Below the pieces are notes generated by a model. It was not told the DNA's origin. It ran no database searches and saw nothing but the letters and a program-made list of their open reading frames with translations. From the NCBI GenBank assembly GCA_903892675.1, contig CAITJJ010000208.1, positions 1 through 33,513 of the forward strand: 33,513 nt of DNA. Reading direction: 5' to 3'. Below, one piece after another: positions 9,041-17,666 of the stretch (the first letter of the stretch is position 1; every line of letters begins with the position of its first letter). Both the position numbers and the translations under genes were made by a program. The DNA is from an uncultured Hyphomicrobiales bacterium (GTDB lineage: Bacteria; Pseudomonadota; Alphaproteobacteria; Rhizobiales; Xanthobacteraceae).

Positions 9041-9424
9041 ATGCGCTATTGGATCATGGGTGCGGCGGCCATCGGGCTGCTGGCGGTCGGGACGGCGGGA
9101 ACGGTCAATACGGCGCATGCCGCCACTGCAGCGGCGGCATCGGATGGCATGCGGCCGGCGATCATGCTGGCGCAGGCTGAGACGAAGAAGCCCGAGACGA
9201 CCACGCAGAAGGTCAAACGCGAGGTCAAGGAAGAAACGGCCGAAGTGAAGAAGAAAGTCAAACGCGCCTGGAAAAAATTGACCGGTTATAAATTCGATGT
9301 GGCCTGTCCGGCCTTGCTGCCGCTGAGCCATTCGACCTGCACCGAGACCGGCAAAAATCGCGCCGACGCGAAGGCCAGGTGCCAGGCGCAGTCGCCTTTG
9401 TGCAGCGTTTCCGACGCCAAATAA
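9041..9424 (+). CDS. Hypothetical exported protein
   Basis: MRYWIMGAAAIGLLAVGTAGTVNTAHAA signal peptide; KKVKRAWKKLTG; Cys-containing C-terminus. Confidence 0.7.
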   Translation: MRYWIMGAAAIGLLAVGTAGTVNTAHAATAAAASDGMRPAIMLAQAETKKPETTTQKVKREVKEETAEVKKKVKRAWKKLTGYKFDVACPALLPLSHSTCTETGKNRADAKARCQAQSPLCSVSDAK

Positions 9425-9455
9425 TTGGCTGACCGGATTTAACGGTTACGATAGG

Positions 9456-9481
9456 GGGCCTGGGCCATACGGCTCAGGCCC
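9456..9481. terminator. Hairpin between convergent genes
   Basis: GGGCCTGGGCC-atac-GGCTCAGGCCC; no strong T-tract. Confidence 0.45.
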
Positions 9482-9511
9482 TCGCCGGTTTCTGGCTTCT
9501 GGCATCTGGCT

Positions 9512-9850
9512 TTAGGTCTTAGGCGCCTGCGCCGTCTTCAGTTTTTCATCGATACATTTGTTGACGACGTCGGCGCGCTTGTCGAGATTGGCATCGGCCG
9601 GGCCTTTCTCGGTTTTCATCCAGCATTCCATGGCGGCGCGCGAACGGGTCATTGGCGGCTCGGGCGGCGTGGCCGGTTCGGCCTTCTTGTCGCTGGAGGT
9701 CACGAGATCCGAGAGCGGCGAACTGCCATCGGTCTGGCAGCCGCCCAGCAACACCGCGGCGCTCACCACAATCATCAGCATGCGCGTCGTGCGGCGCTTC
9801 GAACCGTCTGCCGGTTGAGGGGCCGTGGTCGGGACGGGGGCGTATCGCAT
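9512..9850 (-). CDS. Hypothetical lipoprotein
   Basis: MRYAPVPTTAPQPADGSKRRTTRMLMIVVSAAVLLGGCQTDGSS: lipobox LGGC. Confidence 0.65.
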   Translation of the reverse strand: MRYAPVPTTAPQPADGSKRRTTRMLMIVVSAAVLLGGCQTDGSSPLSDLVTSSDKKAEPATPPEPPMTRSRAAMECWMKTEKGPADANLDKRADVVNKCIDEKLKTAQAPKT

Positions 9851-9996
9851 CGTCGTATTCCCAGGCGGTTCGGGTGACGCCGGCTTGATTCGCACGGTGC
9901 CACAGTGTCGCTGAAATGGCCCTGTCCCGGCAACTCCCGGATATCCGCGCCTTGCCTTAACCCCATTCTAACCGGGACCGGCGTTTCATTCCTGCC

Positions 9997-11174
9997 ATGC
10001 GCCGCCCGCTGCCGGACCTGACGATCACGCTCGCGCGCAGTTTCATCGCTGTCGCGGCGGCGATCTATTTGTTCGATCTCTGGCAGCAAACCCGCGACCA
10101 TCTGACCAATGGCGCGCTGCGGCCGTTCGGCGACGACTTCATCAATTACTGGTCGGGCGCTTATCTCGCCTGGCACGGCCGCGCCGCCGAGATCTACGAT
10201 CCGGTCGCGTTTCACCTTTTCCAGGAAAGCGTCGCCGGCGCCCCGATCCAGGGCTATCATTACAGCTATCCGCCGGTGCTTTTGCTGCTGACCGCGCCGC
10301 TTGCATTCGTGCCCTACATTCCCGGTCTAGCGCTTTGGCTTGCTAGCGGCTGGTATGCCTTCTACCGCGCCGTGCGCCTGGCCATGCCGGGACGCGGCGC
10401 GCTGCTATTGGCCTGAGCGCGCCGGCCGTTTTCATCAACGCGGTCGGCGGGCAGAACGGCACCTGGACCGCGGCCCTGTTCGGCTTTGGCCTGGGCCTGA
10501 TCGAGAAGCGGCCGGCGCTGGCGGGTGGTCTCCTCGGACTGTTGATCTACAAGCCGCAATTCGGCCTGCTGGTGCCGGTCGCCCTGCTGGCCGGCCGGCA
10601 CTGGCGCGCCTTTTTGTTTGCCGGACTTTCGGCCGGCGCCCTGATTTCGATCAGCATGGCCTGGCATGGTCCGGGGCTCTGGACCGACTATCTGCGCAAT
10701 CTCGGCGTCCTGCGCCAGATCGTCCTGGAGGACGGCACCGGCGTCTGGCATCGCTTCGTCTCTGTATTTGTTGCCGCCCGCAGGCTCGGCGCGCCGGTCG
10801 AGGCCGCTTACGCGATCCAGGCGCTCACGGCTGCGATTGCGCTGATCGCTGTCGCACTGGTGTGGTGGCGCAATGAAGCACCGCTGGGCGTGAAGAACGC
10901 GGTCCTGCTCAGCGCCACCTGTCTGGCGACGCCTTATTTGCAGGACTACGATCTGGTCTTCGGCGCACTGATCGTGGTCTGGCTCTGGCAGGCGCCGGCC
11001 CCTCGTTTCGAGCGAACCTTGCCGGTTGCCGCCGGTTTGCTGCTGATCCTGCCTCTGCTGGCGGCGGCATTGGCCAATATGACCGGCTTGTGTCTCGGGC
11101 CCCTGTTTATCGCGCCAATTTTCTTCCTCGCGGCGCGGATCGGTTTGCAGAAGAATCTGCACCAGACCGTGTGA
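9997..11174 (+). pseudogene. Frameshifted GT87 / DUF2029-type integral membrane glycosyltransferase
   Basis: First part 9997-10416 (FGDDFINYWSGAYLAWHGRAAEIYDP...GYHYSYPPVLLLLTAPLA) continues in another frame from about 10413 (LSAPAVFINAVGGQNGTWTAALFGFGLGLIEKRPALAGGLLGLLIYKPQFGLL) to 11174; one missing C at about 10413 would join them. Confidence 0.75.
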
Positions 11175-11226
11175 CTTTTGCCCCCGGCCTGTTCTAGATT
11201 GCCGCCTCGTTGCACCGGGGGCCGCC

Positions 11227-11622
11227 ATGCCGAACTACACGTGGGATCATGTCCATCTGCGCACGCCGGATCCGGAAGCGACCGCGCAATGGTTCGAGCG
11301 CATGCTGGGCGCCGAGGTGATCCGCAGCACCCAGCAGGGAGCGCCGCGCATCGACCTCAAGCTCGGCGGCGCCAATATTTTTCTGGCCCCGGTGAAGTCC
11401 GGCGACGGCGTCAATGCGCCGCCGGTGACGCCCTATCAGGGCCTCGATCATTTCGGACTGACGGTGTCCGGCATCGACGCGGTCGCCGCCGATCTCAAGG
11501 CCAAAGGTGTCGCGTTCACCATGGAACCGACCGTTCCGCGGCCGGGCGTTAAGATCTGCTTCCTGCGCGGTCCGCAGGGTATCTCGATCGAACTGCTCGA
11601 CCGCGATCCGAAATATTCCTGA
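11227..11622 (+). CDS. VOC / glyoxalase-like domain protein
   Basis: WDHVHLRTPDPEATAQWFERMLGAEV...GLDHFGLTVSGIDAVAADLKAKGVAF...FLRGPQGISIELLDRD. Confidence 0.88.
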   Translation: MPNYTWDHVHLRTPDPEATAQWFERMLGAEVIRSTQQGAPRIDLKLGGANIFLAPVKSGDGVNAPPVTPYQGLDHFGLTVSGIDAVAADLKAKGVAFTMEPTVPRPGVKICFLRGPQGISIELLDRDPKYS

Positions 11623-11701
11623 CCGGGAAATCGTCATCGTTGTTTGCTGTCGCCGCCGCTTAAATCCGCCCGCAGGGGCCTTTAGTTGAAAGGGCAGTCG
11701 A

Positions 11702-12112
11702 ATGCGGGTTTGGGAAGTGGCGACCGGCGCGGCCGTTGTATTGCTGTCGCAAGCCGTGGCGCCGATCTCGGTTCCGGCCGCCGCCGATGCCCGCCTTGAG
11801 CGCAGTCTGCGCATGCTGGCGCCGGCCGAGCGGCTTGAACAGTTGTGCGACTACACCGCGATGGCCAGCATTCGCAAGGACGCCGGCAATTTCCGCCCCG
11901 AGCGCGCGGTCGCCAATGCCGGCGCCGAGGTCAAGGTGAAGAACGATACGATCGTGGCGAACGCCGGCGCGTTTCGCAGCCGCGGCAAATGGTACGGCAT
12001 GGCCTACACCTGCTCGGCGACGCCCGATCATATGCAGGTCTTGTCGTTCCAGTACACGATCGGCGGCGAAATTCCCGAAGCGAAATGGGCGACCTACGGC
12101 CTCTTCGATTGA
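11702..12112 (+). CDS. DUF930-like exported protein
   Basis: LERSLRMLAPAERLEQLCDYTAMASIRKDAGNFRPERAVANAG...KWYGMAYTCSATPDHMQVLSFQYTIG. Confidence 0.65.
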   Translation: MRVWEVATGAAVVLLSQAVAPISVPAAADARLERSLRMLAPAERLEQLCDYTAMASIRKDAGNFRPERAVANAGAEVKVKNDTIVANAGAFRSRGKWYGMAYTCSATPDHMQVLSFQYTIGGEIPEAKWATYGLFD

Positions 12113-12118
12113 CCGGCT

Positions 12119-12838
12119 TCAAGGCCGCGGCGGCGTGGCCTCCGCCCGCATCAGCGCCGCCACGGCCCCGACAATGACCGGCACGGCGAGGCACCAGAAT
12201 CCGGCCAGCCAGTAGAGCAACGCCGCGGCGGCGCAACCGGCGGCGAAATATAGAATGCTGAAAGCCAGTCTGCCCAACCGCGCTCGGATCACTGCCGCAT
12301 TCTCCGGATCGCCGCCGCTCAGCAGATCGACGGCGTCGATCGTGGCCTGCGTGGTCGAACCGGTCATCAAGGTTGTCGGCGGCAGACTTGCCAGATGCAC
12401 GCGCTGCACGGCGTTCTGCAATGCCATGGCGGCGATGCCGGCAAAGCCCGTGAGCAAGGCTGCCAGCGTGTCGGGGTCCTCGAACGGGCCGAATATAACG
12501 GCAAGCAGAAAGAAGGCCGCCAGCAGGGTTACCTCGGCGGACAGCAGAATGCGCAGCACCGGTTTTTCGCGTTTACGCAAGGCGGCACCGGCCAGGCGCG
12601 CCAGCGCGATGACAGCGATGAAGACCGGCAAAGCCAATATTTTACTGATGATGCCGTGGCTGCCGAGCACGAGCGCCGCGCCGAGCGTCACGAAATTGCC
12701 GGTGACATGCGCGGTAAACAGGCCATGCAATCCGAGGAAGCCCGCGGTGTCGACGAAGCCGCCGTTGAACGACAGCAGGCCGGCTATGACCGCAGGGCTG
12801 GCGAGTTTTCGCATCGCTTGACGCTCCCACTGGCGCAT
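12119..12838 (-). CDS. DUF1275 (YoaK-like) membrane protein
   Basis: AGLLSFNGGFVDTAGFLGLHGLFTAHVTGNFVTLGAAL...GIAAMALQNAVQRVHLASLPPTTLMTGSTTQ. Confidence 0.88.
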   Translation of the reverse strand: MRQWERQAMRKLASPAVIAGLLSFNGGFVDTAGFLGLHGLFTAHVTGNFVTLGAALVLGSHGIISKILALPVFIAVIALARLAGAALRKREKPVLRILLSAEVTLLAAFFLLAVIFGPFEDPDTLAALLTGFAGIAAMALQNAVQRVHLASLPPTTLMTGSTTQATIDAVDLLSGGDPENAAVIRARLGRLAFSILYFAAGCAAAALLYWLAGFWCLAVPVIVGAVAALMRAEATPPRP

Positions 12839-12864
12839 CGGTCAGTCAGCCGCGTCGGACGCCC

Positions 12865-13110
12865 CTAGATCTTGTCCTTGACCGAGGTGTCGGGGCGATC
12901 GCTGCCGCGCGCGGTCTCGGTGTGCCAGCGGCCTTTTTCATCCTCGAACTGGATTTCCTCGGTGTGCCCGGGAACCCGCTGCTCGGCGGCGGCGCGCTGC
13001 GCGGCTTTCAGCGCCGCCGCGTGCGACGGAAAAGGTTCGGAGAAAACGCCATCGACCTTGTACGCCCAGCCGCCGTCGTGCTCGACAATTTCATAAGTAA
13101 CCTTGGACAT
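12865..13110 (-). CDS. DUF2188-like small protein
   Basis: YEIVEHDGGWAYKVDGVFSEPFPSHAAALKAAQRAAAEQ. Confidence 0.65.
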   Translation of the reverse strand: MSKVTYEIVEHDGGWAYKVDGVFSEPFPSHAAALKAAQRAAAEQRVPGHTEEIQFEDEKGRWHTETARGSDRPDTSVKDKI

Positions 13111-13205
13111 AGGTTGCCTCTCGGATTGGTCTGAAATCTCAAGGCTTCAACGTAGCGGGCCATCGGTTGGTTGCACAGGCCAAATCGGCCGGTATCCGGG
13201 GGCGG

Positions 13206-13481
13206 TCAAGCACGGCGCCGCAAGGCGCGGATCAAATTGACCGCGAAGCCGATGGCTGCGCCAGGCAAAGCAGACGCGATAACGGCGGCGGCTAGCCCCA
13301 TTTCACAGCCGCCGGAGTCGCCGGGCGTGCCGCAGACCTTGTTGAAAGAATTCAGGATCAGCACCAGGACGAAAACGGCAATCGGCGCGGCGATAAGTCC
13401 GAGCAAGGCGCCGAGCAGGGCCTTGCCGAAAATCTGCCAGCCCGACAATCGCGCCGGTCTCGGTTGAGGTGTCAGGGTCAT
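13206..13481 (-). CDS. Hypothetical small membrane protein
   Basis: Two hydrophobic segments in a 91-aa ORF. Confidence 0.55.
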   Translation of the reverse strand: MTLTPQPRPARLSGWQIFGKALLGALLGLIAAPIAVFVLVLILNSFNKVCGTPGDSGGCEMGLAAAVIASALPGAAIGFAVNLIRALRRRA

Positions 13482-13488
13482 GATCCGA

Positions 13489-14040
13489 CTATAGCCCGCG
13501 CTCGCGCTTCATCCGATCGATGAATTCGGTGACATCGGGGGGCAGCTTGCGCAGGCCTTCCTGTCCCGCCGCCGATAAAATCGGCCGCAGTCTGGAGCCG
13601 GTGAGGAATGCCGGCTCGCGTCCCGGTGGGATGATGCGCTCGAACACCAGCACCATGACGATTGCAAGCAGCACGACGCGGATGGCGCCGAGAAAGGCGC
13701 CGGCGGCGCGATCCGGCGCGCTGATACGCTGGCCCGACATCTCGCCGATGGCGTGGCGCATCAACGCGGCGAGGACAAAACCGACGACCAGAAATATGAC
13801 AAAGCCGGTCAGCGATGACTGCGCCGGCGGCAATTTGAATTGCTCGGTCAGGATCGGCGTGACAATCGGCGTGACTGCGACCGCGACCGGCGCGGCGATG
13901 ACATAGCCGAAGATGGTGGCGAGGGCCCGCAGCAGGCCGGAACGAAAGCCGGAAATAATGGCGACCGCGAGAAAAAGATAGACCGCGCCGTCGAACAGAT
14001 TGACCGGCAGGTCGGCATTGAGAAGCGCGTTCATTGGCAA
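13489..14040 (-). CDS. CvpA family protein
   Basis: NLFDGAVYLFLAVAIISGFRSGLLRALATIFGYVIA...PDRAAGAFLGAIRVVLLAIVMVLVF. Confidence 0.8.
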   Translation of the reverse strand: MPMNALLNADLPVNLFDGAVYLFLAVAIISGFRSGLLRALATIFGYVIAAPVAVAVTPIVTPILTEQFKLPPAQSSLTGFVIFLVVGFVLAALMRHAIGEMSGQRISAPDRAAGAFLGAIRVVLLAIVMVLVFERIIPPGREPAFLTGSRLRPILSAAGQEGLRKLPPDVTEFIDRMKRERGL

Positions 14041-14125
14041 AGCCCAGTGTGATTATCGCGAGAGTAGGCGCTTTGTTCGGATTCGGCTACGCTCTGCGCA
14101 ACCAATATCGAGGGAGACAAAAGCC

Positions 14126-14620
14126 ATGGCCTTCAGCGTCACCAGCAACAGTTTCAAGGATGGCGACTATCTCGGCCGCGACTTCATCCTGTCGGCGGAT
14201 TTCGGTTTCGGTTGCGCCGGCGGCAACACCTCGCCGCATCTGGCATGGTCCGGCGCGCCGGCCGGCACCAAGAGCTTCGCCGTCACCTGCTACGACCCCG
14301 ACGCGCCGACCGGCTCCGGCTTCTGGCACTGGCTGGTGGTGAATATTCCCGCCGATGTGACCGAACTCAAGCTCGGCGCCGGCAGCGCCGGCGGCACGCT
14401 GCCGAAGGGTGCGCTGATGACTCGCACCGATTTCGGCAAGCCCGGCTATGGCGGGCCGTGTTCGCCGGAAGGCGACCACCCGCATCGCTATTTTTTCACG
14501 GTGTTCGCGGTCGGCGACACGCTCGACGTCGGTGCCGATACCTCGGCCGCCGTGGTCGGCTTCAACCTGCATTTCAAGACCCTGGCCAAGGCCGCGATCA
14601 TGGGCCTGTTCAAGCGGTAA
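14126..14620 (+). CDS. YbhB/YbcL family Raf kinase inhibitor-like (PEBP) protein
   Basis: GNTSPHLAWSGAPAGTKSFAVTCYDPDAPTGSGFWHWLVVNIPADVTEL...GYGGPCSPEGDHPHRYFFTVFAV. Confidence 0.93.
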   Translation: MAFSVTSNSFKDGDYLGRDFILSADFGFGCAGGNTSPHLAWSGAPAGTKSFAVTCYDPDAPTGSGFWHWLVVNIPADVTELKLGAGSAGGTLPKGALMTRTDFGKPGYGGPCSPEGDHPHRYFFTVFAVGDTLDVGADTSAAVVGFNLHFKTLAKAAIMGLFKR

Positions 14621-14789
14621 GCGGACCGCCCGGGTCTTGACGCAAATCATGGAACTTTTTTGGGCGCTGCGTATTGTTCCGTTGCGATTCCACCCGCGGC
14701 CTCCGGCACCGTTTGAACCTTCAGACGGATGCCGCGCTGCTTGCTGGCCGAGCCCGTTATACGGCAGGCCGGTTGCCAGGAGATTTTCC

Positions 14790-15230
14790 ATGCGTCTTTC
14801 CAAAGGTTTACGTGCCGGCCTCGTCGCGCTCACCGCTCTTGTCGGGATCAGCGCCTCCACCGCCGCGATGGCCGATAGCGGCAAAGTCCACATCCGTATC
14901 GTCAAGGCGGGCTTCGTACTCGGTGGCTCGGGCGGCAGCGGCACGCTGACGTTCCACGGCCGGCAGTATCCGCTGTCGATCGGCGGCATCAGCTACGGCT
15001 TCACCTTCGGCGCCTCGGAAACCAACTTCTACGGCACCGTGAGCAACATCCGCCGTGCGTCCGATGTGGCCGGTGTCTATGGCCAGGCCGGCGCCGGCGC
15101 GGCGGTCGGCCGCGGCGCGCAGGCCGTCGTGCTGACCAACCAGAACGGCGCGGTGCTGACTTTGTCGGGCCGCCAGCGCGGCGTGATCGTCAGCGCCGAC
15201 CTCAGCGGTCTTGCGCTGTCGATGCGCTAA
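14790..15230 (+). CDS. Hypothetical exported protein
   Basis: MRLSKGLRAGLVALTALVGISASTAAMADSGK signal peptide; Gly-rich beta-type protein. Confidence 0.7.
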   Translation: MRLSKGLRAGLVALTALVGISASTAAMADSGKVHIRIVKAGFVLGGSGGSGTLTFHGRQYPLSIGGISYGFTFGASETNFYGTVSNIRRASDVAGVYGQAGAGAAVGRGAQAVVLTNQNGAVLTLSGRQRGVIVSADLSGLALSMR

Positions 15231-15247
15231 TCTGAAAGCCGGCGCCG

Positions 15248-16183
15248 TCACGGCGACGCCGACACTTTCAGAATATCGATCAACTTGCGGTCGCGCCATT
15301 TCTGCAAATCGGAAATGGTGCGGCCGTTTGCTTCTTGCGCGACGCCATCGACGATAATCCTGGAGACGTCGGCGATCCTGGGATTGCCAAGATCGTCGAT
15401 CCAGCCCTGCACCGCCGGGCCGATATGCGCCATGAAATGCGCCATGCCGCCTTCGCCGCCGGCCAGATGAAACGTCAAGTGCGGGCCCATTAGCGCCCAG
15501 CGCAGGCCAGGCCCATAAGCGATCGCCGCGTCGGCATCGGCGACCGACACCACGCCATCGGCGACCAGATGCACCGCCTCGCGCCATAACGCTGCCTGCA
15601 GGCGATTGGCGACATGGCCGCGCACTTCCTTTTTGATATGGATCGGATGCTTGCCGAGCGCGCGATAGAATTCCATCGCGGCGGCAATTGATTGCGGCGA
15701 TGTCTTGTCGCCGCCGACAACCTCGACCAGCGGAATGAGATGCGGCGGGTTGAAGGGATGGCCGATGACGCAGCGCTCCGGATGTTTGCATTTGACCGTG
15801 ACGCGCGAGATCAGCAGGCCGGACGAACTCGAGGCAATCACCACCTCGCTCGGCAGCGCGGCGTCAAGCGCGGCGAATAGTTCGATTTTCAGATCCTCGC
15901 GTTCCGGACCGCTTTCCTGCACGAAGGAGACGCCCTTGCAGGCCTCTGCCGGAGACGCGTGAAACGAAAAGCGCGCGGGCGCGGCACCGGGCACGACCAG
16001 GCCGAGCGCCTGCAAGGCCGGCCAGGCATTGTCGATGAAGCGGCGGGCGAAGGCTTCGCCATTGGGCGACGGATCGCTGGCCTGGACATCATGGCCGCGC
16101 GCGAGAAAGAGGGCGGCCCAACTGGCGCCGATGGTGCCGGCGCCGATGACGGCGATGCGTTGCGACATTGTCGGTTTCGACAT
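15248..16183 (-). CDS. 3-hydroxyacyl-CoA dehydrogenase NAD-binding family protein
   Basis: IAVIGAGTIGASWAALFLARGHDVQASDP Rossmann motif; SSSSGLLISRVTVKCKHPERCVIGHPFNPPHLIPLVEVV. Confidence 0.88.
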   Translation of the reverse strand: MSKPTMSQRIAVIGAGTIGASWAALFLARGHDVQASDPSPNGEAFARRFIDNAWPALQALGLVVPGAAPARFSFHASPAEACKGVSFVQESGPEREDLKIELFAALDAALPSEVVIASSSSGLLISRVTVKCKHPERCVIGHPFNPPHLIPLVEVVGGDKTSPQSIAAAMEFYRALGKHPIHIKKEVRGHVANRLQAALWREAVHLVADGVVSVADADAAIAYGPGLRWALMGPHLTFHLAGGEGGMAHFMAHIGPAVQGWIDDLGNPRIADVSRIIVDGVAQEANGRTISDLQKWRDRKLIDILKVSASP

Positions 16184-16261
16184 GGGGCGACTCGTTCGGT
16201 GTGAGGGAAACCCGGGTGGGCGATGGTACGGGGTATTTCGATTGTAGAGGAGGGCTTCTTC

Positions 16262-16403
16262 TTACTCTCCCCCTTGTGGGGAGGATCGACTGCTTGAGCG
16301 ATCAGCGAAAGCAGTCGGGGTGGGGTTTTATTGTTCGGTCTTCAGCAGACCCCACCCCGGCTCACTTCGTTCGCCGACCCTCCCCACAAGGGGGAGGGAT
16401 TAG
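16262..16403. repeat. Intergenic inverted repeat (CTCCCCCTTGTGGGGAGG family)
   Basis: CTCTCCCCCTTGTGGGGAGG near 16265-16284 paired with CCTCCCCACAAGGGGGAGG near 16379-16397; inner GGGGTGGGGT / ACCCCACCCC arms. Confidence 0.75.
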
Positions 16404-16482
16404 AAGGCAAGCAGTCGTGGTTCATCGCCCGTATTCTTTAGCGGCCCCGGGCAGGCCGTCGTCCAAGTTCGCCTTCCTTCAT

Positions 16483-16569
16483 CGCCCTCGACAAAACGAG
16501 GGCGCGCGGAACGCCGGGGTCACAACAACCCCGCAGCCTCGTGTGATTTTTGAGTAGTATTCACACGAG
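16483..16569. other. Three consecutive perfect hairpins, candidate structured noncoding element
   Basis: CGCCCTCG-acaaaa-CGAGGGCG (16483-16504); CGGGGT-cacaaca-ACCCCG (16515-16533); CTCGTGTGA-14nt-TCACACGAG (16538-16569). Confidence 0.55.
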
Positions 16570-16583
16570 CAAGTCACCACGCA

Positions 16584-16618
16584 GTTGCCGGTTGCCGGTT
16601 GCCGGTTGCCGGTTGCCC
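16584..16618. repeat. Heptamer tandem repeat (GTTGCCG)x4 plus one degenerate copy
   Basis: gttgccg gttgccg gttgccg gttgccg gttgccc. Confidence 0.9.
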
Positions 16619-17043
16619 GGCGCTCCGCGTGCGCTGTTTATATGTTTACTCCGCTTGGCCCCCGGTGGACTGACCTTTTCAGGCTTCCTCTTGCTTTAGG
16701 ACATGCCTATCCATCGCTGCGGGGTTTCCGTGTGCCTCATGCCGCGTCTCTGGCTCCGGCGGGTGGTATTCCGGCTTTTGCATTAGACGACGCGCGCGAA
16801 GGCGCGATTCCGCCCCGGTGAAGGCGGCTGGCGCATCGGGACCAAGCGGCTTGGACCGCTGACGGGTTTGTTGCGCCGAATCTCCGACACCCCCGCCAGC
16901 CACCGCTCCCGGCCCCAGCATCTGACGACGCTGATCAAACGCCCCTCGTCGATGGGGCGGGATGTTGCGTATATAGTCCTAGATTAGGATTGATGTCGAG
17001 GGGCAGCAGTCCGCGATTTTCCGGGGCATCGGGCGGCCCCGCC

Positions 17044-17214
17044 CTATTTTAGCTGCGTGGAAATCGAGGTGAATTTGGTGTTCAGCTTGGTGCCAAGGCC
17101 GTTAATGACGGCGATGATGGCGACGGCAATGCCGGCGGAGATGAGCCCGTATTCTATGGCGGTGGCGCCGGACTCGCATTTGAGAAAACGCAGGACAAGT
17201 GAAGCCTGAAGCAC
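17044..17214 (-). CDS. Flp/Fap-type pilin, 56 aa (not in ORF track)
   Basis: Read from the reverse complement: VLQASLVLRFLKCESGATAIEYGLISAGIAVAIIAVINGLGTKLNTKFTSISTQLK-stop; GATAIEYGLI is the Flp processing-site motif. Confidence 0.85.
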   Translation of the reverse strand: MLQASLVLRFLKCESGATAIEYGLISAGIAVAIIAVINGLGTKLNTKFTSISTQLK

Positions 17215-17474
17215 GCGGAATACTCCTACGGCGCCGCATAGGCGCGTTGTCGGGTCCTTCTGGAAAATGGGAAAATGCAGCGACCTTCTATCGCGAACAC
17301 AAAAGTCTAGCCGAACCGCATTACGGCAATGGAAAAATATCTGGTCAATGGCAGGTTAAAACGCGGACTTGCTTGCGGTTAAGCGGACAAGGAACGAGCC
17401 GAACGGGAACTACGGCGCGGCCCGGCCGTTGATGACGGAACCGCGCATTGGCGCGCCGACAGGAGGTTTATCCA

Positions 17475-17660
17475 ATGGGTCTCGAATACATTTTCGCCCT
17501 GGTCATTCTCGCCCTCGATATCTGGGCGATCATCCAGATTTTGAAAAGCGCCAACAGCGGCGGCACCAAGGTGTTCTGGGTGCTGATCATCATCTGTCTG
17601 CCGGTGCTCGGGCTTCTCGCCTGGCTGATCGCGGGGCGGCGGAATGCGCCGGCGCTGTAG
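17475..17660 (+). CDS. PLDc_N-type small membrane protein
   Basis: MGLEYIFALVILALDIWAIIQILKSANSGGTKVFWVLIIICLPVLGLLAWLIAGRR; AGGAGG RBS. Confidence 0.8.
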   Translation: MGLEYIFALVILALDIWAIIQILKSANSGGTKVFWVLIIICLPVLGLLAWLIAGRRNAPAL

Positions 17661-17666
17661 GCGCGG

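Noticed and set aside
9485-9515. ctggcttctggcatctggctttagg imperfect short repeat
   Set aside because: Too short and degenerate to support a named element.
10362-11228. 288-aa minus-strand ORF
   Set aside because: Antisense to the GT87-type gene; Gln/Arg-rich shadow translation.
14808-15791. 327-aa minus-strand ORF
   Set aside because: Shadow of the exported protein gene and an out-of-frame reading of the dehydrogenase-like gene.
16584-16618. CRISPR-like array
   Set aside because: Contiguous 7-nt repeats without spacers; a simple tandem repeat.
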